Of a stretch of 41,450 bases of DNA, positions 17,853-25,832 are shown in pieces. Both the position numbers and the translations under genes were made by a program. A model generated the notes under the pieces. The model saw only the letters and a list, made by a program, of their open reading frames with translations, had not been told where the DNA came from and ran no database searches. Origin of the DNA: Candidatus Schekmanbacteria bacterium (GTDB taxonomy: Bacteria > SZUA-182); the NCBI GenBank assembly GCA_016235675.1, contig JACRJN010000171.1, forward strand, positions 1 to 41,450, written 5' to 3'. Position 1 is the first letter of the stretch, and each line of letters opens with the position of its first letter.

Positions 17853-19230
17853 AATTATCCGAAACCACCGATAATTGTTTACCCTTGTTTCTGCCCAGCA
17901 ATTTCTTTAAAGTGGGTTTAAATTTATCCTGCATCCCCAGGATAAAATCAAACACCGGGTCAGCATACCATTTGGTAGCGGGACAGCTATAAAACAGCCC
18001 CGAAAGTTCGGCTTCTGTTTCCGGCAGCAGCTCCGTCTCTTGGGAAATAATGCCTTCCGCAACAGCCAGCTTGTATATTCCGGTTTCCGGCTCGATCCTG
18101 ATCCAACCGAGATTTGCCACCCCTCTCCCCATAAATGTCAGATTAACCTTTAAAAATAAAGCCAGTGTCTTTAAAAATCCTATAAAATTTTGGCCGGGCG
18201 GGGTACAGAAAAAATTAAACTCAATCCTAACCCCTTGGGCTTTTTTCAGCAATCTTATCGTCCGGGATATATCCTGTTCATTGATACTCTTTCCCAAAGC
18301 CGCAAGGGAGGTATTGGAAGCGGCATCCGGGGAAAAGGATATATTTTTACAACCCGCCTCGAGCACCAAGGTTAATATCTCCTCCGAAAACCCCTTGACA
18401 TCGAACCAGGCGCTCCACTCCACTCGAAGCCGCCTTTTTATTATTTCCCTGCATATCTCTTCGGCATGTCCTTTAGGAATATTGAACACACTGTCGGTAA
18501 ACATAAACCGCTTTATCTTAAATTCATTAATCAGATACTCTATCTCGTCGGCTATTTTTTTGACCGGCCTGATCCTTATTTTGTCCCCGTTGAGAAAGGG
18601 ATAGCTGCAATAGGCACATTTCAAGGAGCAGCCCCTTTTGGTCTGAATCCCGATATTGGCATACACGGGATGGTTGTATTTTTCGATGTCTATAAGGTCC
18701 CGCCGGGGTACGGGCAGTTTGTCTATATCCGGAAACGGCCTTGTCCCGGTAAAGATAGTCTTGCCATTCTGCCTTATAAATATTCCCTTTACCCCTTCCG
18801 GCTTATCCAGTTTTGACAAAAGTTCGGGAACGGATTCATCCCCTTCAAGGTATACGCCAAAATCTATCTCCGGGATTCTATCCATTATCTTAGCAGCAAA
18901 CATGGAAAAACCCGCCCCCCCCACCATTATTTTTGTGGCCGGGTTAACTTTTTTAATCATCCGAATGGTGGGTTCCAGGCTTTCGTAGTAATAGGAAATA
19001 TTTCTCCTTTGAGTGGTATCAATATTTCTTAATGAAATTCCCGCCACCTGCGGGTTAAAGTCTTTCAGCTTCTCTTCCAGTTCGGGGAAAGGGGATTCGC
19101 TTATATTGGGATCAAATATTTGCACGTTGTGTTCCGGCAGGACGGAACTAATAAAACATAAACCCAGCGGCAAGACCGCCCCTTCGGTTTCGTTTTGACC
19201 TAAATAGGATTGTATCAGCAGCACATTCAT
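17842..19230 (-). CDS. B12-binding-domain radical SAM protein (paralogue C)
   Basis: Third member of the closely related set. Cobalamin-binding half MNVLLIQSYLGQ, LPLGLCFISSVLPEHNVQIFD, VAGISLRNIDTTQR, VGGAGFSMF; radical SAM half with C201, C205, C208 (TKRGCSLKCAYCSYPFLNG), FMFTDSVFNIPKGHAEEI and VEWSAWFDV. It is followed after overlap by an acyltransferase gene, which hints that the radical product is a lipid or acylated compound (inference). No good ribosome site precedes the ATG at 19230; the alignment with paralogues A and B supports that start. 462 aa. Confidence 0.88.
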   Translation of the reverse strand: MNVLLIQSYLGQNETEGAVLPLGLCFISSVLPEHNVQIFDPNISESPFPELEEKLKDFNPQVAGISLRNIDTTQRRNISYYYESLEPTIRMIKKVNPATKIMVGGAGFSMFAAKIMDRIPEIDFGVYLEGDESVPELLSKLDKPEGVKGIFIRQNGKTIFTGTRPFPDIDKLPVPRRDLIDIEKYNHPVYANIGIQTKRGCSLKCAYCSYPFLNGDKIRIRPVKKIADEIEYLINEFKIKRFMFTDSVFNIPKGHAEEICREIIKRRLRVEWSAWFDVKGFSEEILTLVLEAGCKNISFSPDAASNTSLAALGKSINEQDISRTIRLLKKAQGVRIEFNFFCTPPGQNFIGFLKTLALFLKVNLTFMGRGVANLGWIRIEPETGIYKLAVAEGIISQETELLPETEAELSGLFYSCPATKWYADPVFDFILGMQDKFKPTLKKLLGRNKGKQLSVVSDNYAG

Positions 19231-19263
19231 AAATATAATTTAATCAAGAGGATGTTCTGTTTG

Positions 19264-21315
19264 TCAGGAGACGTTGTTTTTTCGCGATTTAATCAAGATA
19301 TTTCCCAGGGGAGAAAAATTGGCATTTTTTAATATTTCATTAGCCCTGGAAATAGCCTGGCGAGGGGTTGTCTCACTTTTTAAAACAATTATCATATTAC
19401 CCAGACAGTTCATTAACAAAACCGCATCGTTCTTTATTAAAAGCGGGGCGGAATCGAATATAAGGAGGTCATACATTACCTCTAATTTATCAATAAGTTC
19501 CCGCATTTTATTGGATTTAATCAAAGAACCGGTATCCGGCGGTGTCGGTCCGCTGGCAAGAACGCTCAAGTTTTCGATCCCGGTAGGCTGAATGGTTTTT
19601 TCTGCTGTTGCCGCTTCCAATAACAAGCTGGTGATCCCTTCGCGGTTGGAAAGATTGAAAAACTGGTGCAAACTGGGTCTTCTGAGGTCAGTGTCTATCA
19701 AGAGAACTTTTTTATTTTCCTTGGCATACATAATCCCCAGATTAACCAAAGTGGTTGAGTTTCCCGCTTTGGGAACCAGACCGTTTAACAGCAGTTTATT
19801 AAAGGGCTTATCCATACCGGCAAAATGAAGGCCTGAAATTACTGCCCGGTATGATTCATATAAAGGATCATTGGGGTCCACACTGGAAACCAAGGGCGAT
19901 TTTAATGCCATCGGAATCGATCCCAAGAAAACAAAGGGAGAGTCTTTAAGGTCTTCCGCTCCCTTTATGGTATTGTCGATGTACTCCAAGAAAAAGGCCA
20001 GTACAAGTCCCCAGAACAAGCCGAAAAAGATTCCCAGCAAAAAATTTAATTTTTTCTTGGGGAAAATCGGTTTGTCTGAATCAGGCGCTGTGGCGGGCTC
20101 AACCAGCTTGACATCCGAAAGGGTCATGGATTCGGCAAGGCCGACCTGGGTTAAATAGCCCAGCAGTTTTTGATAAACCTCTTTATAAACCGTAAGGGAA
20201 TGTTCAATTTCTGAATTTTCCATGCTTATCAGAGGAATTTTTATCAAAGCATCCTGAAACTTGTCGATATGCTGTTTCAGGGTATTGGTTTTTATCTCTT
20301 CGAGCTTTTTATTAATATAGGCATCCTTTAACTCTTTTATCAGGTCTTCCTGAACAGGAACAACCGATACTTCTTCCTTGCCAAAGACAATGTCCGTATT
20401 ATCCCGGAGCAGCTTTCTAACCGCTTCCATCTGCCGGTTAAGCTGGGCAATATCAGGGTTTTCTTCTGTAAATTCGCCGCTTTTACCCGCAATGGTCACG
20501 ATTAAATCGTTTAATTTGGATTTCAACTGATCCGCCTGGGTGCTGGAAATATATTCTTTCCCGCCAATCTTCTTTTCTATTAATTTGATATTTTCGTCCG
20601 CCTGAGCGATGGCAATCTCACTTCTTCTGTATTCGTTTTTTAACGCCGATATATTATCCAATAGATTTTTGATCTCTGTGGGCAGATCGATGACCCCTGC
20701 TTTAAGCATGAAGTCTTTCTTTTGCAGTAAAGAGTTAACATATTTTTCTTTTACGTCTTTTAGTTGATTCTCCATAAATATGCGGGCAGATTTGTACTCG
20801 GTCCTCTTTTGTTCAAGCCTGTCTTCTATATAAAGCCTGGCCAACTCGTTTGACATCTTGGCTGCCTCTGCCGGACTTGTGGAATTTGCCGTGATTTCCA
20901 GCATATCCGTCTCTTCATATTGCTCAACTTCCATATATGGTTGGGGAAACAGCTTGCGCAATACAGAGGATTTAATCAGATCTTCCGGTTCTAATTTATC
21001 ATTATCCCTATCCCGGAGATTTAAGTTTGATATAAGTTCTCCCAGAAGCGGCCTGATTTTTGCCAGGGCAATCTCTGTATCATAAGATTCTTCCTCAGTG
21101 GGATTCGGCATACGGCCGGCACTTTTCAACCCCAGTAAAGACATCAAGGACGAAAGGGAATCGGAAGATTTCTCGATTAGAATTTTAGCCTTTGCCTCAT
21201 AAACCGGCTTTGCCATCAGGGTTCCTATAAATATTGTTGTAAAAACAGAAAAAAACGTAAGGTAAATTGTTTTTTTTCTTCTAATTAGTAATTCCCAGAT
21301 TTTTAGAAATTCCAT
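19264..21315 (-). CDS. Wzc-like polysaccharide chain-length protein with degenerate kinase P-loop
   Basis: Wzz/Wzc architecture: N-terminal membrane span (about 17-37), a periplasmic region with long coiled coil (about 160-370), a second span (about 428-452, NFLLGIFFGLFWGLVLAFFLEY) and a cytoplasmic BY-kinase-like domain (about 500-680). Family knowledge: these proteins set glycan chain length and gate export through Wza. In the kinase domain the Walker A' segment KKVLLIDTDLRRP and Walker B LLIFDSAPLL are intact. Walker A reads GLVPKAGNSTT, with Asn519 where the nucleotide-binding Lys is expected (codon AAC). The C-terminus lacks the usual tyrosine cluster. It may bind ATP poorly and work as a structural copolymerase only. 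683 aa, 33 nt before the radical SAM gene. Confidence 0.88.
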   Translation of the reverse strand: MEFLKIWELLIRRKKTIYLTFFSVFTTIFIGTLMAKPVYEAKAKILIEKSSDSLSSLMSLLGLKSAGRMPNPTEEESYDTEIALAKIRPLLGELISNLNLRDRDNDKLEPEDLIKSSVLRKLFPQPYMEVEQYEETDMLEITANSTSPAEAAKMSNELARLYIEDRLEQKRTEYKSARIFMENQLKDVKEKYVNSLLQKKDFMLKAGVIDLPTEIKNLLDNISALKNEYRRSEIAIAQADENIKLIEKKIGGKEYISSTQADQLKSKLNDLIVTIAGKSGEFTEENPDIAQLNRQMEAVRKLLRDNTDIVFGKEEVSVVPVQEDLIKELKDAYINKKLEEIKTNTLKQHIDKFQDALIKIPLISMENSEIEHSLTVYKEVYQKLLGYLTQVGLAESMTLSDVKLVEPATAPDSDKPIFPKKKLNFLLGIFFGLFWGLVLAFFLEYIDNTIKGAEDLKDSPFVFLGSIPMALKSPLVSSVDPNDPLYESYRAVISGLHFAGMDKPFNKLLLNGLVPKAGNSTTLVNLGIMYAKENKKVLLIDTDLRRPSLHQFFNLSNREGITSLLLEAATAEKTIQPTGIENLSVLASGPTPPDTGSLIKSNKMRELIDKLEVMYDLLIFDSAPLLIKNDAVLLMNCLGNMIIVLKSETTPRQAISRANEILKNANFSPLGNILIKSRKNNVS

Positions 21316-21406
21316 ATACCCATCTCAAATTTATTGACATAACCTAAGCCGGACAAGCCGGAAGCGAACAAGGTTGTCGGTTGTCGGTTGGATGAAGAGA
21401 ACTTTA

Positions 21407-21617
21407 TTAACCTGAGTTCGGGATAAGAAAAATCGTAGTCCCAGCCCTTTAGGGCTGATTTTCATGGCAAAGCCATGCAATAACGACTCACAAGTGGTTA
21501 AATCTTCTCAAATTAATTCACACCTTTCGGACTGAACATGCCTTTTATCTCAGCCTAAGGCTGAAAATGCGTGGCTAAAGCCACGGGACTACATTTATTA
21601 TCCTGAACTCAGGTTAA
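21407..21617. mobile_element. MITE-like element with 20-bp terminal inverted repeats
   Basis: The ends TTAACCTGAGTTCGGGATAA (21407-21426) and TTATCCTGAACTCAGGTTAA (21598-21617) are inverted copies with one mismatch. Inside are four short palindromes (CAGCCCTTTAGGGCTG, CATGGCAAAGCCATG, CAGCCTAAGGCTG, CGTGGCTAAAGCCACG). It has no coding capacity. Its right end encodes the last five residues and stop codon of the dehydrogenase gene. The same end sequence recurs alone at 41313-41330. It fills most of the gap between the dehydrogenase and the Wzc-like gene. Confidence 0.8.
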
Positions 21618-22764
21618 CTAATATCTTCCCATCTTTCCTGTCTACAGATTTTCTTAATGCCTCTATCCCCTTTGCGAACGGGTATTTTAAGGTAACCATT
21701 TTGCTCAAATCCAGCTTTCGGGAGGCAATTAGTTTGATGATTTTCGGGAAGATGCCGTAACCGGAATGCCCCCTGGCGCCAATTATTTTGTTGGCCCCGG
21801 AAACTAACGTGTCCAGATACATGGATGTTTTGGTGGCCGCCCTTCCCAGATAGATAATCTTCCCCTGGCTGGACAAGGCTTTCTCCATTTCAGGGATGGT
21901 CTGCGGGGCTGCCCCGGCGGCTTCCACTAAAATATCGGCTCCCTCCCCCTGGGTAAGTTCCATTACCTTATCCCCGGAGCCGGTTCCCATTTTCTTTATA
22001 TTGAAAGCATAATCCGCACCCATTTTCCTGGCTATTTCCACCCTTTCATCTATTACGTCAAAGGCAATAATCCGACTGGCCCCGGCGATTCCGGCCAAAG
22101 CCACGGCCCCGAGTCCAATTGGCCCCACCCCGTATACTACGACCACCCCTCCGGGTTTAAACCCGCCGCCGGCAATAAAAATGCCGTTGTAGGCGCAGCC
22201 CACAGGTTCAATCAGAGCGCCCAGGGCAAATGCTTCATCCTCCGCATATACCTCCATCAAATCATTAATCTTCCAGCAATACCGTTCGTTTACAGCTACA
22301 TATTCGGCAAAGGCTCCGTCCCTGCTCAATCCCAGCAGATTGACATTTTTGCACTGATTTGGATCGCCGCTTCTGCAGGACGAACACGTACCGCACCACA
22401 TTACGCTTTCTACTGCTACCCGGTCGCCTGTTTTCAGGCCGGTTACCCGACCCCCGGTTTTTCCCACCACTCCCGAAAATTCATGCCCTAGAATGCACGG
22501 TAGCCTGGTCAGCCCTGAAAAGATTATATATCCGTCCTTGCCGGTTTCATATAAATGCGTGTCCGACCCGCATACGCCGCAGATTTTTACCCGGATCAGA
22601 ACCTCATCTTCTTTTATGTCCGGCGTCGGCGCATTTCTTATCTCAAAACTCGGATTACGCCATACCTGGCTGCCTACCAAAGCCATCCGGTATGTTTTTT
22701 CCTTATCGGTTAAGGCGTAGTTTGGCCTGGGCATCCACTCGGCTTCCGCAATAAGCGCTCTCAT
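21598..22764 (-). CDS. Zinc-dependent medium-chain alcohol dehydrogenase
   Basis: An MDR-family NAD(P)-dependent dehydrogenase. Catalytic zinc region KICGVCGSDTHLYETG and GHEFSGVVG; structural zinc Cys in CGTCSSCRSGDPNQC; nucleotide fold GVGPIGLGAVALAGIAG. Oxidises or reduces an alcohol/aldehyde or polyol; the substrate is undetermined, though the type is close to threonine/sorbitol dehydrogenases. The ATG at 22764 overlaps the ligase TGA (ATGA) with AGGAG 6 nt upstream, so it is preferred to the ATG at 22770. The final residues NLSSG and stop lie inside the terminal repeat of a MITE-like element, so the native C-terminus may have been trimmed. 388 aa. Confidence 0.9.
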   Translation of the reverse strand: MRALIAEAEWMPRPNYALTDKEKTYRMALVGSQVWRNPSFEIRNAPTPDIKEDEVLIRVKICGVCGSDTHLYETGKDGYIIFSGLTRLPCILGHEFSGVVGKTGGRVTGLKTGDRVAVESVMWCGTCSSCRSGDPNQCKNVNLLGLSRDGAFAEYVAVNERYCWKINDLMEVYAEDEAFALGALIEPVGCAYNGIFIAGGGFKPGGVVVVYGVGPIGLGAVALAGIAGASRIIAFDVIDERVEIARKMGADYAFNIKKMGTGSGDKVMELTQGEGADILVEAAGAAPQTIPEMEKALSSQGKIIYLGRAATKTSMYLDTLVSGANKIIGARGHSGYGIFPKIIKLIASRKLDLSKMVTLKYPFAKGIEALRKSVDRKDGKILVNLSSG

Positions 22765-24260
22765 GCACACTCCTGCTGTAACGCGTTTTTATTGATTTTC
22801 CCGCTCCCGATTTTAGGCAGGGATTCTCTTATTTCCACTATTTTAGGTAATTTATAATGGGGCAACTGCTCTTTGCAAAATCTTAAAATATCTTTTTCTG
22901 CTAATATTTTCCCGTTTTTGGGAACAATAAACGCCTTGGGAACTTCACCCCTCAATCTGTCTTTAACCGAAATGACCGCCGCTTCTTTTACATCTGCATG
23001 TCCCATCAAGGCCAGTTCGATTTCCAGGGGATAGACTTTCAACCCGGCAACCTTCATCATGCCGGTTTTCCTCTCCACAAAATAGAAATTTCCGGCTTCA
23101 TCCCTTCTCCCCAAATCTTCGCTAAAATACCAACCGTTATTAAAATTTGCAGAGTCGTCCGGCTGGGCGGCATAATAGCCTTTGACAACCGCCGGGCTTT
23201 TGAATATCATCTCGCCGGTTTCCCCGGTGGGGACTTCCGCTCCATGCTCATCAACTATTTTGCCCGCATAATATGGGCAGAGCCTTCCTGCTGAACCGGT
23301 CGCCATCTGTTCGCCGGGACGGTTGGCCAAAGCGATGCCGGTGGTTTCCGTGCTGCCCCAGACCGGAATAATGGGCACGCCCAGTTTCTGCCTGAATCGC
23401 TCGATAAGCTCTGGCCGGGTGAACATGCCGCCGCTTTCGGGAATCCGCAGGGAGCTTAAATCATAAGCTTTATGTTCCAGCGCCTCCAACAGGTTTTCAT
23501 ACATCGGCGCCAGCCCCATCACGCAACTGACCCTGTGGCTGGCTACCGCTTCCGCCAGCGACTTCGGGTATATGTTGTCCACAAAAACCATGGTTCCACC
23601 CAGATAAACCGGCCTGGCAAATATCTCATGGGGATGGGCGAAAGGAGCAAACATGCACAGATGAATATCTTCAGGGGTTAGTCCCAGGGCTTCCACTGCG
23701 CCAATAGTGTTATAATATATATTCGAATGGCTGGTTATCGCGCCTTTGGGATTTCCGGTCGAGCCGGAGGTATAGTTCAGATAAACCAAGTCTTCCTCAT
23801 TAACCTCCAGGCCGGGATTGTTGGGCTTTCCGTTCTTTAGCGCTTCATCCCATGCTATATAGTTCCCGCTGTCGTTACCGACCGTTATAATTTTTATGGA
23901 TACGTTTTCAGGAATAGATTTACCGACAATGTCTAAAAAGGAGGCGTGTACAATAAGACATTTGGGGGTTATGACCTCAAAAATTCCCCGGATTTTAGCC
24001 TCAAAAAGCTCAAAATTAATTGGCACGGCTACCCCCTGCGCCTTGGCTGCCGCCATGAAGCTTATAACCAGTTCAGGGATTCTCGGCAACATCAGCCCGA
24101 CCCGGTCTCCTTTTTTTATCCCCCCCTCTATCAGAAAAGAAGCCAATCTGTTTACGGTTTCGTTGAATTTGCTATAGGTTATTTGAGTATTATGGAAAAT
24201 AACAGCCGCTTTATCGGGAACCCTTCCGGCATTATTCTCTAACATTTCCACCAGCGTCAT
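22761..24260 (-). CDS. AMP-forming acyl-CoA ligase (ANL superfamily)
   Basis: Activates a carboxylic acid through an acyl-AMP, normally to the CoA thioester. Core motifs: YTSGSTGNPKGAI (ATP loop, about residue 164), WGSTETTGIA (about 290), YFSEDLGRRDEAGNFYFVERKTGMMKVAGLKVYP (hinge) and PKIGSGKINKNAL with the catalytic Lys at the C-terminus. 499 aa is full length. AAGGAT lies about 9 nt before the ATG. It overlaps the dehydrogenase by 4 nt, so they act in the same process. Within a glycan locus the likely job is preparing an acyl group or an aminoacyl-like substituent for attachment (inference). No carrier protein gene is visible nearby. Confidence 0.9.
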   Translation of the reverse strand: MTLVEMLENNAGRVPDKAAVIFHNTQITYSKFNETVNRLASFLIEGGIKKGDRVGLMLPRIPELVISFMAAAKAQGVAVPINFELFEAKIRGIFEVITPKCLIVHASFLDIVGKSIPENVSIKIITVGNDSGNYIAWDEALKNGKPNNPGLEVNEEDLVYLNYTSGSTGNPKGAITSHSNIYYNTIGAVEALGLTPEDIHLCMFAPFAHPHEIFARPVYLGGTMVFVDNIYPKSLAEAVASHRVSCVMGLAPMYENLLEALEHKAYDLSSLRIPESGGMFTRPELIERFRQKLGVPIIPVWGSTETTGIALANRPGEQMATGSAGRLCPYYAGKIVDEHGAEVPTGETGEMIFKSPAVVKGYYAAQPDDSANFNNGWYFSEDLGRRDEAGNFYFVERKTGMMKVAGLKVYPLEIELALMGHADVKEAAVISVKDRLRGEVPKAFIVPKNGKILAEKDILRFCKEQLPHYKLPKIVEIRESLPKIGSGKINKNALQQECA

Positions 24261-24281
24261 TCCAATTTTATCCTTTCCGGT

Positions 24282-25613
24282 TTATTTTGTCGGAACAGCC
24301 ACCTTCCCCGAAGTTTTGCCGCCTTCCATCTGTTGGCCTATATAAATAGCGCTTTCCAGCGTCAGCAGCGGGGAAATTATAGTTGAAAGATGGGTAAAAA
24401 ATCTATCCACATCGGCAATAAAGGTTCTCGGCACAAAAACAATATCCCCCCGTTTAAGCGGAATATCAGACAACGGAGTGTTTTCTTCAAATGCTTCGTC
24501 TATGTTAAAGGTTATCAACTCACGACTGGGATTGTTCATCCCGCCTCGTACCAATAAAATACTATCCTCTCTTGCATTGAGGGTCATGCCCCCCGCCTGG
24601 GAAATGGCTTCCAGCACATCCGTGTGGCCGTCTGCCAAATATACGCCGGGAGAGGATACTTCTCCCAGCACAAAAATTTTCTGGCCGCTGAAATTAACCA
24701 CTTCGATACTGACCTGGGGGTCGGCAATTCTTTTCAGATTGGTGGCCTTTTTTATATCTACGGCCACCTGGGGATCGACTATAATTTTCGGCAACTCCGA
24801 ACTAACCAGATTGACCTCTACCTGGGGATTTACAATATGCTTCAAAAGCCCCGCCGAAATAGCTTCCCTGACCTGTTTAAGATTCTTTCCCTGAATCTCT
24901 ATTTCTCCCACCAGCGGGTAAAATATAATACCCTCCGGGGGGATGATTAATTTCCGGTTAAGCTTTTCATTGTCATAGACGGTAATAGAAATCTCATCTC
25001 CAGGCATCAGGTAATATTTCTTATATTTAGATAATTCAGTTACAATAACCTGTCTTAGCTCTTTGCAACTTTTCCCTTCAGCCTTTATCTCTCCCGCCAT
25101 TGGATAAAAAATATAGCCGTCGGGAGGAATTACAAACTCCCGGTTAAATTTTTCTTGCTGAGATACAGTAATTGATATTTCGTCTCCGGGCAAAAGTCTC
25201 TGGTCATTGTGCTCCGATAAGGCTTGGACAATTATTTCCCTCAGTTGCTCCAAGGATTTTCCGGTAACATTTATTTTCCCCGCGGCCGGATAATAAACTA
25301 TTCCGTCGGGAGGAATTTTTACCTTCCGCGACAGTTCATCATGTTGAAATACGGTAATGTTTATCTCGTCCCCGGGCGAAAGCACAAACTCCCGGATCTT
25401 TACTTCGCCGATTTCTTCCGGAACGTTCTGCGGATTGGCCGACAGGGAGGCTTTTTGGGTGCCGGCACATCCTCCCATGCAAAGCGAAAAGCTCAGGATA
25501 AAAAAACCGGTTTTTAATCCAAAGGCCGGATAAAAACAGGGATTCCCGCAAATTTTCTCCGTAAATACCGCAAATATTTTCCTGATAGCTTTCTCAATCC
25601 TGACCAGACTCAT
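24282..25613 (-). CDS. Wza-like polysaccharide export lipoprotein with three tandem export domains
   Basis: Outer-membrane/periplasmic export protein of the Wza type. A hydrophobic stretch (33-47) ends at C49 in MGGCAG, a likely lipidation site; the 30-residue leader before it is long. Residues 77-137, 139-199 and 201-260 are three copies of the polysaccharide export module (each SPGDE/LPGDE/MPGDE, IPPDG or IPPEG, YYP or FYP, GKS/GKN). A second triplication follows, VNPQVEV, VDPQVAV and ADPQVSI (261-305), and an SLBB-like domain (IFVLGEVSSPGVYLADGHTDVLEAISQAGG, about 313-342). Typical relatives carry one export module. GGAG lies 6 nt before the ATG. It lies 21 nt upstream of the ligase gene. 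Confidence 0.9.
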   Translation of the reverse strand: MSLVRIEKAIRKIFAVFTEKICGNPCFYPAFGLKTGFFILSFSLCMGGCAGTQKASLSANPQNVPEEIGEVKIREFVLSPGDEINITVFQHDELSRKVKIPPDGIVYYPAAGKINVTGKSLEQLREIIVQALSEHNDQRLLPGDEISITVSQQEKFNREFVIPPDGYIFYPMAGEIKAEGKSCKELRQVIVTELSKYKKYYLMPGDEISITVYDNEKLNRKLIIPPEGIIFYPLVGEIEIQGKNLKQVREAISAGLLKHIVNPQVEVNLVSSELPKIIVDPQVAVDIKKATNLKRIADPQVSIEVVNFSGQKIFVLGEVSSPGVYLADGHTDVLEAISQAGGMTLNAREDSILLVRGGMNNPSRELITFNIDEAFEENTPLSDIPLKRGDIVFVPRTFIADVDRFFTHLSTIISPLLTLESAIYIGQQMEGGKTSGKVAVPTK

Positions 25614-25645
25614 TTTTTGCTCCGGAAACAGATTTCGTAGTGCGG

Positions 25646-25792
25646 GGGATTGTCCCCATAAGCGCTAACTTAAACGTAGCGCAGGGCTTTAGCCCTGCAA
25701 GCAGACACAACGTTTGTGTTCAATCCATGGCAGACCTAAAGGTCTGCGCTACATTATAAATACCTTAAGTTAACGCTTATGGGATTGTCCCC
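25646..25792. mobile_element. MITE family 1, copy 1, with 12-bp flanking direct repeats
   Basis: Core 25658-25780 starts ATAAGCGCTAACTTAA and ends TTAAGTTAACGCTTAT. It contains CAGGGCTTTAGCCCTG and CAGACCTAAAGGTCTG, each a palindrome, next to GTAGCG and CGCTAC. It is flanked by identical direct repeats GGGATTGTCCCC at 25646-25657 and 25781-25792, which fit a target-site duplication. The target itself is palindromic. Copies 2 and 3 are at 34571-34715 and 40285-40433, all in the same orientation. Confidence 0.85.
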
Positions 25793-25832
25793 CGTACGGA
25801 CAGGGCATAAAGCCCTGCGCTATACGTTCGTA

